A stretch of 64,000 nucleotides of DNA from Candidatus Pristimantibacillus lignocellulolyticus (GTDB lineage: Bacteria > Bacillota > Bacilli > Paenibacillales > Paenibacillaceae): positions 2,972,001-3,036,000 of the forward strand of contig CP097899.1 of NCBI GenBank assembly GCA_023639215.1. Reading direction: 5' to 3'. Each line of letters begins with the position of its first letter. Position 1 is the first letter of the stretch. This document shows positions 7,899-15,434 of this stretch, one piece after another. The translations under genes were made by a program, and so were the position numbers. The notes beneath the pieces are model-generated. The model was not told where the DNA came from and ran no database searches. It saw only the letters and a program-made list of their open reading frames with translations.

Positions 7899-9092
7899 AT
7901 GCTTTCTCCTCAATATAAACAATATAAGCAGACGTTCAATAGTATTGAAATGCCGTTTGCTTATGTTAATCTTGATCTACTGGATGCAAATATGAAAGCG
8001 ATTGCTTTAAAGGCAGCTAGTAAAAAAATACGTGTAGCAACAAAGTCTATTCGCTGTGTGGAAATACTAAAACGAATTATGAATGCTAATCAAATTTTCC
8101 AAGGACTGATGTGTTTTACAGTTAGAGAAGCTATATTTCTTTTGAAGCACGATTTTGATGATATATTACTTGGCTATCCGACGTGGAATGAGAAAGACAT
8201 TTCTTCTTTAGTAATGCAAGCAGGTGATAAAAGATTAGTAACGTTCATGGTAGATTCTTTGTATCATGTAGAACAGTTGCAGAAAATTGCCGATCAATGT
8301 AAGTGTCAGGTTAGAATCTGTCTAGATATTGATATGTCTGTGACGTATCCTATTCTACATTTTGGAGTAAGACGCTCTCCGATTACATCTTGGGAGAAGA
8401 CTAAGCCAATCGTTGAAAGAATTCTTCAATGTCAATCATTGACTTTAGTCGGAATTATGGGATATGAGGCACAAATTGCTGGTATAGGCGATCAGGTAGA
8501 AGGACAATGGATCAAAAATCAATTGATTAAAGGTCTAAAACGAAATGCTATTAGAGAAGTAGCTAGAAGACGTGCGGAAGTGCTTAAAGGAATTTCAGAA
8601 TTAGGAGTGCAGCTTGAATTCGTCAATGCAGGTGGAACTGGTAGTATGGATAGCTCGAGTCTAGAAGAAGGGGTAACAGAGATTACGGTAGGATCGGGTT
8701 TCTTCTCACCAGCACTATTCGATAGTTACTCAAATTTCAAATACTTGCCTGCAGTAGGGTATGCTGTAGAAATTGTGAGAAAACCTACGGAACGTATAGT
8801 AACTTGCTTAGGTGGAGGTTATATAGGATCAGGAGCAGTGGGAATTGATAAGTTACCAACACCACATCTTCCATATGGATTAAAGTTACTTTCACAAGAA
8901 GGAGCAGGTGAAGTTCAAACCCCACTTCAATGCCCCGAGGACATAAGTCTAGAGATAGGTGATCCTATATTTTTCAGGCATGCTAAAGCAGGAGAATTAT
9001 GTGAACGCTTTTCTAAGTTATATGCGGTAGAAGGTAATATCATTGTAGATGAATATTCAACCTACCGAGGAGAGGGAGAGTGTTTCTTATGA
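7899..9092 (+). CDS. PLP-dependent fold-type III enzyme (amino acid deaminase/aldolase, alanine-racemase-like)
   Basis: 397 residues with an alanine-racemase-like N-terminal barrel. The PFAYVNLDLLDAN entry strand and the segment RVATKSIR, whose K49 is the expected PLP Schiff-base lysine, match the D-threonine aldolase / D-serine dehydratase-like branch rather than biosynthetic alanine racemase. The C-terminal part contains CLGGGYIGSG and IGDPIFFRHAKAGELCERF, typical of this branch. The stop overlaps the start of the next gene by ATGA, so the two are translationally coupled. Pairing with a sugar-lactone-oxidase-like flavoprotein recurs in Gram-positive bacteria; the joint reaction is not established. 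Confidence 0.82.
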   Translation: MLSPQYKQYKQTFNSIEMPFAYVNLDLLDANMKAIALKAASKKIRVATKSIRCVEILKRIMNANQIFQGLMCFTVREAIFLLKHDFDDILLGYPTWNEKDISSLVMQAGDKRLVTFMVDSLYHVEQLQKIADQCKCQVRICLDIDMSVTYPILHFGVRRSPITSWEKTKPIVERILQCQSLTLVGIMGYEAQIAGIGDQVEGQWIKNQLIKGLKRNAIREVARRRAEVLKGISELGVQLEFVNAGGTGSMDSSSLEEGVTEITVGSGFFSPALFDSYSNFKYLPAVGYAVEIVRKPTERIVTCLGGGYIGSGAVGIDKLPTPHLPYGLKLLSQEGAGEVQTPLQCPEDISLEIGDPIFFRHAKAGELCERFSKLYAVEGNIIVDEYSTYRGEGECFL

Positions 9093-10402
9093 GTAACACT
9101 GCTGTCCATCTAAGAAAATGGAGAAACTGGTCAGGTACTGTAATTGCGGCCCCTGAGGAATTAGCCTATCCACGAACAATTGAAGAGGTAGCTTCTATTG
9201 TAGTGAAATGTTCAAAAGAAGGGAAATACATAAGAGTTGTTGGTTCAGGCCATTCATTTAGTGCTGTTGCAGCATCTGATCAGGTGCTAATGTCTTTAGA
9301 TGAGATGCAAGGGATAGTTAATGTCAATAGGAGTGAAAATACAGCTACAGTGTGGGCAGGTACGAAGTTAAAACTGCTTGGGGAGCTTCTTCATGCTAAA
9401 GGACTTGCTCAAGTGAATTTGGGTGACATAGATGTACAATCTATTGCGGGTGCAATCAGTACAGGTACACATGGTACCGGTAAGCGGCTTGGTTCGATAT
9501 CGACCCAAGTGATTGGACTAACTGTTGTAAACGGACTTGGAGAAATTATAGAGTGCACGGAAGAATCTCATCCTCAATTATTTAAAGCTTTGCAAATCTC
9601 TTTAGGGTCACTTGGTATTATTGTGCAAGTAAAACTAAAATTAAAAGCAACTTATTTATTGGGATATGAGAGCATGAGGATGCAACTTGATAAGTGCTTA
9701 CCGCAAATGTCTCAATTGGCAGAGGAAAATCGACATTTTGAGATGTACTGGTTTCCTTATGCCAATACTTGCCAAGTGAAAATTATGAATGAAGTTAACT
9801 TTTCCACGCCTGAGACTCCTATAAGAGATTATTTTAATGAGCATATTATGGAAAACTCATTATTTGGTGCTATGTCGATGATTTGCAAAGCTATGCCATC
9901 GTTAACAAAGACGATAAGTCGTTTGAGTGCTTCTAATATCCCAGTAACGACGAAAGCAGCATATAGTCATAAAATATATGCAACAAAGCGAAAGGTTCGC
10001 TTCAATGAAATGGAATATAATGTGCCAGCAGAAACAATGGAAGATGTTATTCGTGATATGCGTAAAGCGATGGATAAACATAATTTTCGAGTTCATTTTC
10101 CAGTTGAATGTAGATATGTTGCAAGAGATAATATATGGCTTAGCCCATCATATGAACGAGATTCCGCATATATTGCAATTCATATGTACCGAGGCATGCC
10201 ATATGAGCAATACTTTAATACGATGGAAGAGATTTTTTTGCATTACGATGGGAGACCACACTGGGGGAAAATGCACTCACTTAAAGGGGCTCAACTACAA
10301 AAACTATATAAGCGATGGGATGATTTCATCGCCATTCAATCTGAAATGGACCCGAAGAGGGTATTATTAAGTCCTTATATGCAACAACTATTGCATATAT
10401 AG
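9089..10402 (+). CDS. FAD-binding oxidase, D-arabinono-1,4-lactone oxidase family
   Basis: 437 residues. The N-terminal PCMH-type FAD domain carries VVGSGHSFSAVA (about residues 50-61), where the His of the GSGHS segment is the site of covalent flavin attachment in related oxidases, then GAISTGTHGTG. The C-terminal ALO domain ends in HWGKMHSL, the usual signature. A GTG at 9080 is in frame, but ATG 9089 overlaps the upstream stop (ATGA) and follows AGAGGGAG, so ATG is chosen. It probably oxidises a sugar lactone or polyol with O2. The substrate and the reason for coupling to the PLP enzyme are unknown. Confidence 0.87.
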   Translation: MSNTAVHLRKWRNWSGTVIAAPEELAYPRTIEEVASIVVKCSKEGKYIRVVGSGHSFSAVAASDQVLMSLDEMQGIVNVNRSENTATVWAGTKLKLLGELLHAKGLAQVNLGDIDVQSIAGAISTGTHGTGKRLGSISTQVIGLTVVNGLGEIIECTEESHPQLFKALQISLGSLGIIVQVKLKLKATYLLGYESMRMQLDKCLPQMSQLAEENRHFEMYWFPYANTCQVKIMNEVNFSTPETPIRDYFNEHIMENSLFGAMSMICKAMPSLTKTISRLSASNIPVTTKAAYSHKIYATKRKVRFNEMEYNVPAETMEDVIRDMRKAMDKHNFRVHFPVECRYVARDNIWLSPSYERDSAYIAIHMYRGMPYEQYFNTMEEIFLHYDGRPHWGKMHSLKGAQLQKLYKRWDDFIAIQSEMDPKRVLLSPYMQQLLHI

Positions 10403-10410
10403 AGATACTG

Positions 10411-10443
10411 GACTATCCAAGTTATCGTGGGATAGTCTTTTTT
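10411..10443 (+). terminator. Terminator after the flavin oxidase
   Basis: GACTATCC (10411-10418) pairs with GGATAGTC (10430-10437), followed by six T. Confidence 0.85.
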
Positions 10444-10580
10444 GTGCTTTAAATCGAAATGTGAAACTTTATGTAGAATAAATTGTTAATTCAATGCAAA
10501 TACTGGATAAAAATAATTTATTCCAATATAATAAAAATGTATATAAATTGTAAAAGTAGTAAATTAGTGCAGGAGGCTAT

Positions 10581-11840
10581 ATGAGAACACAATACACTGA
10601 GGAATCGACGATATCGCGAAATAATGACTATATCATTATTCATCAAGGCAGCGTAGTCACCGAGGTTGAGACTGTTCAAGCTTCTATAGTGATACATCAA
10701 GGATTAATCGAACAACTCATAACTAGTGAAGAACTTTTAGAAAAATGGTTATTAGAACATCCACAAGCTAGAATCATTGATGCTGCTGGACTCCATGTAT
10801 TACCTGGCTTAATAGATATTCATTGTGATGCCATAGAAAAGGAAGTTCAACCAAGACCAAATACATTATTCCCATTAGAACTCTCGTTATTAGAATTTGA
10901 AAGAAAACTACCACTTCATGGTATTACGACGATGTATCATTCATTATCACTCGGAGTGGGACTGAGCTTACGAGGAGTCCATCTCATGACGGAGCTTGTC
11001 CAGCTTATTCACCGCTATAATACAGAGCGGGGGATTGTACGAAATCGTGTACATCTGCGGTTTGAAGTTTCCTATCATGCAGGGTTGCCTATTGTAGAAC
11101 AGTATATTAAGGAAAACTATATTCACTATCTATCTTACATGGACCATTCACCTGGGCAAGGACAATACCGAGCACCGGGCTCATTTGAAAAATATGTAAT
11201 GAAAAATCAAGGAGTAACTTCTGATGAAGTTAAAATGATCGTAGATGAATTAATGGAACGTAAAAACGAAGTAGATTGGAATTATCTAAAAGAACTTGCT
11301 TTACTAGCAAATATACGGAATATTGCTGTTGCTTCACATGATGATGATACGAATGAGAAAATCGATCAAGCGGTGCAAAGCGGAGTAAGTGTAAGTGAGT
11401 TTCCGATAACTTTAGAAGTAGCAAAGTATGCAACGAGTAGTGGAATGAAAGTGTGCGTAGGAGCTCCAAATGTCGTACGCGGAGCCTCGCATGATAATAA
11501 TTTGAAGGCAGTAGAAGCAATACAACATGGAGCAGCTCATATTGTATGCTCTGATTATCACCCTTCATCCATCCTTCAAGCAATATTCAAATTAGCTAAT
11601 GATCAAGTTCTACCACTTCATGAATCCACAAAACTAGCAACATTGTATCCTGCAGAGGCAATGAAAATATCACATCAATTTGGATCTATTGCAGTTGGCA
11701 AAGCGGCCGACATAATTATTGTCGACCACTTTCACCAGATTCCATTTGTACATACAACGCTTGTTAATGGCGTGACAGTATATCAATCAAAATCTTTTTT
11801 TGAGACTCAATATGATGGAGATGCAGTTGAAGAATTATGA
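10581..11840 (+). CDS. phnM: PhnM-like amidohydrolase (ribose 1-methylphosphonate 5-triphosphate diphosphatase type)
   Basis: 419 residues. The order is typical of PhnM: an N-terminal beta domain, HVLPGLIDIHCDAIEKEVQPRP (metal-binding HxD and the PhnM-specific IE..xxPRP stretch; about residues 74-95), then a barrel with ASHDDDT, CSDYHPS and a C-terminal GKAADIIIV segment. In the C-P lyase pathway PhnM removes pyrophosphate from the alkylphosphonate triphosphate. No other phn gene is in the window, so it could serve a different nucleoside-like substrate. CAGGAGG precedes ATG 10581. Its 3' end overlaps the convergent sspI by 34 bp. Confidence 0.85.
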   Translation: MRTQYTEESTISRNNDYIIIHQGSVVTEVETVQASIVIHQGLIEQLITSEELLEKWLLEHPQARIIDAAGLHVLPGLIDIHCDAIEKEVQPRPNTLFPLELSLLEFERKLPLHGITTMYHSLSLGVGLSLRGVHLMTELVQLIHRYNTERGIVRNRVHLRFEVSYHAGLPIVEQYIKENYIHYLSYMDHSPGQGQYRAPGSFEKYVMKNQGVTSDEVKMIVDELMERKNEVDWNYLKELALLANIRNIAVASHDDDTNEKIDQAVQSGVSVSEFPITLEVAKYATSSGMKVCVGAPNVVRGASHDNNLKAVEAIQHGAAHIVCSDYHPSSILQAIFKLANDQVLPLHESTKLATLYPAEAMKISHQFGSIAVGKAADIIIVDHFHQIPFVHTTLVNGVTVYQSKSFFETQYDGDAVEEL

Positions 11841-12049
11841 TCCGATTGCAGATGTTCAAATAGCGTATTCACCATAGAAGATTGTAGTGCTTCATTAGAA
11901 TCTTTCCAGATAATTTCAAAAAGCACACCTAATCCTGGTAATGCTCGTTCATCAGCATTTACAGAGTCAGTAATCGTCTCATTTAATTCTGCTTTACTGT
12001 TGTCTTGAACACGTTGAATAATAGCTTGTCTTAGATCGAAATTTTGCAT
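11807..12049 (-). CDS. sspI: Small acid-soluble spore protein SspI
   Basis: An 80-residue minor SASP packed in the spore core. The pattern DLRQAII, ITDSVNADERALPGLGVLFE and IIWKDSN matches SspI of Bacillus; the C-terminal SASPxx-like tail is longer than in Bacillus, where SspI has about 71 residues. GGGAGG lies 9 bases before ATG 12049. It is divergent from a TrmH-family methylase, the same neighbourhood as sspI-ysgA in Bacillus. In Bacillus sspI is made in the forespore; no clear sigma-G box could be fixed by eye here. Confidence 0.93.
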   Translation of the reverse strand: MQNFDLRQAIIQRVQDNSKAELNETITDSVNADERALPGLGVLFEIIWKDSNEALQSSMVNTLFEHLQSDHNSSTASPSY

Positions 12050-12219
12050 AAAATATTGCCTCCCATAAGTTTTTCATCATTTATCCGAGTCGAATTGATA
12101 CCAACAAATACAAATTTGATGTTTATTGATAAATTTGACTGCAATAACTTTACTCTTCCCAGTTAAATGGGGTATCATTCAAGTTATTGATCAAATTTGT
12201 AGAAGGTATGTGACATTAC

Positions 12220-13026
12220 ATGACGAAAGAACATTTATTACTTTCATCCGTTGCGAATGAGCGAGTAAAACTATGGTCATCCTTGCTGGAGAAGAAGCAT
12301 CGTGATCGCCAAAGTATGTTTATTATAGAGGGGATTCATCTCATTAAAGAAGCAGTGAAATCAGGCGTTGCAATAGAAGCCATTGTCTACGATGCTGATC
12401 GTGGATTACCTACAGAGATTTCCGCAATTACTGAACAAGTACCAAGCTATACGGAGTGGTATAAAGCTTCAAAGCAAGTGATGTCAAAATGCACGGGAAC
12501 GGAGACTGCTCCGCCAATCTTTGCGGTATTAGGAAAATTCAAAATTTCGGAAGAAGCATTATACGATAAAAAAGGACTTGTCGTTGTATTAGATGGCGTG
12601 CGTGATCCGGGTAATGTAGGCACGATTATTCGTAGTAGCGATGCTATAGGGGCTAATGCTGTCATATTAGGCAAAGGTTGCGTTGATCTATATAATCCTA
12701 AGACAGTCCGTTCCACAATGGGGTCGTTATTCCATCTGCCAATTATTGAAGGTGATATAACATCGTATATTCAGAAGGCAAAGGAACAAGGTATTCACAT
12801 TGTAGGGACAAGTCTTCAAGCAACAGATAATTGCTACAGTTATAACTGGCAAGATGGATCTTGGCTAGTTATGGGGAGTGAGGGAGATGGTCTTTCTAGC
12901 GAAGTAGAAGCGCTAGTGAATAAGACAATCATTATCCCGATGGAAGGTAATAGCGAATCGTTGAACGTAGCTATGGCAACAACAGTTTTATTATATGAGG
13001 CGTTAAGACAGCGTAAGTTTAGCTAA
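12220..13026 (+). CDS. TrmH/SpoU family RNA 2'-O-methyltransferase (YsgA-like)
   Basis: 268 residues of the SPOUT fold. An N-terminal SpoU substrate-binding domain (FIIEGIHLIKEAV, about residues 31-43) precedes the three knot motifs: LDGVRDPGNVGTIIRS, MGSEGDGLS and IPMEGNSESLNVAMATTVLLYEA. It transfers a methyl group from SAM to a ribose 2'-OH of rRNA or tRNA; the target base is not predictable. ATG 12220 follows AGAAGG at an unusually long spacing of about 13 bases. In Bacillus this gene is followed by pheS-pheT, which are absent here. Confidence 0.9.
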   Translation: MTKEHLLLSSVANERVKLWSSLLEKKHRDRQSMFIIEGIHLIKEAVKSGVAIEAIVYDADRGLPTEISAITEQVPSYTEWYKASKQVMSKCTGTETAPPIFAVLGKFKISEEALYDKKGLVVVLDGVRDPGNVGTIIRSSDAIGANAVILGKGCVDLYNPKTVRSTMGSLFHLPIIEGDITSYIQKAKEQGIHIVGTSLQATDNCYSYNWQDGSWLVMGSEGDGLSSEVEALVNKTIIIPMEGNSESLNVAMATTVLLYEALRQRKFS

Positions 13027-13390
13027 CTAGTCGTTAGTATGATAAATCTGTAAATTGCTATCCACTAGCTTTGTTGTTGATTAAATAACTATATTAATAA
13101 TATTACTGTAAGTAAATTCACTAAGACTAGAGCATGGTCGGGGGTAACCTCAACCATGCTCTAGTCTTTTTTTGTTTATAAAGCCCATCACAAGCTTATA
13201 CAAGCCTTTCTTAGAATCTAGAACATAGGAATTATTATCTTATAGATTGAATTTAAACTTAACTTACCCCTCCTAATTACATAACTAATAATCATATTTG
13301 TGGAAATTATTAACGGTATTATGACATCTTTACAATAAAAATATGTTAATATAGTTAAATAATACTATTATAGTAGGGGGTAACGAGGCA
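13027..13390. other. Intergenic region between the RNA methylase and the HD-GYP gene
   Basis: Apart from the terminator listed separately it is AT-rich, with no gene or repeat recognised. The last bases carry GTAGGGGG, the likely ribosome binding site for the TTG start at 13391. Confidence 0.4.
13124..13173 (+). terminator. Terminator of the TrmH-family gene
   Basis: A 15-bp perfect stem (13124-13138 with 13153-13167) followed by seven or more T. Confidence 0.92.
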
Positions 13391-14410
13391 TTGGAACATC
13401 TTATAGGAAGAAAAGTAGAAAATGATATTATTAATTCTTTTGGGATTACAATTGTTCCTGCCGAAACTATTCTTAACCATGAAGCTATAAGGTTATTGAA
13501 TAATCATAGAATAGACGTAAACTCTATTATCTTAGCAACTAAAGAATCTAACAAAAATAATAATGATAATGTTCAATTAAGTAATAGTTTTCAACAGACA
13601 GTTTCAAAATCGAAAGAGTTATTCGAATCCATATCAATATTTCGTAAAGTTCCTTTAATGGAAATTAGAAAAGAGATTCTTCCTAACATTCATGATATGA
13701 CAAAACACCAAGATATTTTTGAGTTGTTTGAGGCAATCAAAGCGAAGGATGACTATACTTATCAACACAATATTGGGGTGGGTATATTATCAACGCTTAT
13801 TGGTACTTGGATGAATTTAGACGAATCTGAACTTTCCATTTTATCACTAGCGGCGACGTTACATGATGTTGGGAAAGTTCATATCCCAATAGAGATTCTA
13901 AATAAGCCTGGGAAACTAACAGATAAAGAATTTAATATCGTGAAAAAGCACACGATCCTCGGATATGATTTGTTAAAAGCTACAACCGGATTAAATACTA
14001 AAGTTGCACGTGTTGCTTTACAACATCATGAGCGCGAAGATGGAAGGGGATATCCTCTAGGGTTGAAGAAAACAAATATCGAATTATTTAGCTCCATTGT
14101 CGCAGTAGCTGATGTTTTTCATGCGATGTCCTCTAAGCGTCCCTATCATGAACCGATACCTTTTCATGAAATTGTTAGTCAAATGGGACATGGGAGATTT
14201 GGCGAGCTGAATCCACAAATCGTATCGTTATTCCTTGAAAATATGATGAAAAGAACTGTAGGGAAACAAGTAGTGTTAACGGATGGAAGATTAGGAAAAG
14301 TAGTAATGTTAAACCCACATAGAATAGAAACGCCATTAATTAAAATAGATGATGTTTTCGTGGATTTAAGCCAGGAGGAAGGGTTACGTATTAGCTCCAT
14401 TGTCGCATAG
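13391..14410 (+). CDS. HD-GYP domain protein (putative cyclic-di-GMP phosphodiesterase)
   Basis: 339 residues. The first ~110 residues form an N-terminal domain seen in paenibacillar HD-GYP proteins. The HD-GYP domain follows with LHDVGKVHIP (metal-binding HD), KKHTILGYDLL, HHEREDGRGYPLGL (the GYP motif, as GRGYP) and VAVADVFHAM. These residues support hydrolysis of cyclic-di-GMP. The gene begins with TTG; GGGGG is 10 bases upstream. A short conserved C-terminal domain (QVVLTDGRLGKVVMLNPHR) follows. It is a single gene ended by its own terminator. Confidence 0.87.
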   Translation: MEHLIGRKVENDIINSFGITIVPAETILNHEAIRLLNNHRIDVNSIILATKESNKNNNDNVQLSNSFQQTVSKSKELFESISIFRKVPLMEIRKEILPNIHDMTKHQDIFELFEAIKAKDDYTYQHNIGVGILSTLIGTWMNLDESELSILSLAATLHDVGKVHIPIEILNKPGKLTDKEFNIVKKHTILGYDLLKATTGLNTKVARVALQHHEREDGRGYPLGLKKTNIELFSSIVAVADVFHAMSSKRPYHEPIPFHEIVSQMGHGRFGELNPQIVSLFLENMMKRTVGKQVVLTDGRLGKVVMLNPHRIETPLIKIDDVFVDLSQEEGLRISSIVA

Positions 14411-14420
14411 ATCTAGTTAT

Positions 14421-14470
14421 CGAGCCGAGCGATTTCAGGATTATCTCCTGATTATCTTTCGGCTCGTTTT
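14421..14470 (+). terminator. Terminator of the HD-GYP gene
   Basis: An outer stem of GAGCCGA (14422-14428) with TCGGCTC (14459-14465), an inner stem TCAGGA/TCCTGA (14435-14440 with 14446-14451), then GTTTTT. Confidence 0.8.
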
Positions 14471-14517
14471 TAATTTCTTGTATTCACTTATTCGTTACGC
14501 AAGTGTCGGCTCGATAT

Positions 14518-15315
14518 CTAAACTTTATCTTCTTCTGCTCTTTGCTTGCGGTACGCACCAGGAGCTATTCCGTAATATCGCTGAAACACACGATGAAAGT
14601 AAGTATAGCTGCCGAACCCAGTTTCTTCTGCGATACGTTCGAGTGTAAGCGGACTTTTCCCCATTAACTCAAGAGCCATCGCAAGTCGCACCTTCTGCGC
14701 ATACTGCATAATGGACATCCCGAACTCAGCTTTGAATAACTGAACTGATCGGGACACACTTAGCCCTGCATGTTTTGCCACATCGTCTAATGAGAAAGGA
14801 GTAGGTGCGTACTCCTCTATATAATGTTTGATTTTATAGGATAGTAGTTTCGGACCAGAAGTGTAAGATTTTGCTTCATCTAGTGCTCTATCTAGTAAAT
14901 AACAGAGTGCTTTCATCAGAGTGTCTATTAGTGCTAGGTTTCCACCATCAAGTCTTCGTTGCTCGAGTATCAACTGTTGCCAAATAGCGGCTATTCTGCT
15001 ATTCTCCCCAATTTTTGTTTTATGAGGTCTTCTCTGAAGTTTCCACCATTCATCTAGCCAATCTCCGCTGCAAACAACATAATAGTCCCCACTTGGACCA
15101 AGCTCGCCGATTTTAAGATCATATATATCACCCGGTCTGAATAGTAGAAGATCGCCAGGCTCTATAACCTCTGTTTGTCCCGAAATTAATGCATGGCAAA
15201 ATCCTTCAGTCTGTAGTCGAATAATATAGGATTCAAGTCCAAATTTATAAGTGTTTCTAAAAGGGGTAGTATGGTACATATACGCACAGAACTTCAACTG
15301 TATTTGAGATTCCAT
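14518..15315 (-). CDS. AraC family transcriptional regulator
   Basis: 265 residues: an N-terminal cupin-like sensor (GDLLLFRPGDIYDL near residues 54-67) and a C-terminal double helix-turn-helix (FSLDDVAKHAGLSVSRSVQLFK and IAEETGFGSYTYFHRVFQRYYG). It is divergently placed 119 bp from the GH3 glucosidase gene, which it probably controls in response to a glucoside or its product. The start ATG 15315 follows GGAG-type bases on the minus strand (near 15330). Confidence 0.9.
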   Translation of the reverse strand: MESQIQLKFCAYMYHTTPFRNTYKFGLESYIIRLQTEGFCHALISGQTEVIEPGDLLLFRPGDIYDLKIGELGPSGDYYVVCSGDWLDEWWKLQRRPHKTKIGENSRIAAIWQQLILEQRRLDGGNLALIDTLMKALCYLLDRALDEAKSYTSGPKLLSYKIKHYIEEYAPTPFSLDDVAKHAGLSVSRSVQLFKAEFGMSIMQYAQKVRLAMALELMGKSPLTLERIAEETGFGSYTYFHRVFQRYYGIAPGAYRKQRAEEDKV

Positions 15316-15434
15316 ATTATATTCTTCTCCTTTTCAGTAAGCAGATCGTATAGGTTTATCATTAGTTTGTTTCTACACTTACTCTCTCGTTTCCTTCATA
15401 ATTATGTGTAAAAGATATAAAGGAGATGGTTCAG

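Noticed and set aside
9978..10370. 130-residue open frame on the plus strand
   Set aside because: It is an out-of-frame shadow within the flavin oxidase gene.
11230..11583. 117-residue open frame on the minus strand
   Set aside because: It is antisense to conserved PhnM-like codons and has no family resemblance.
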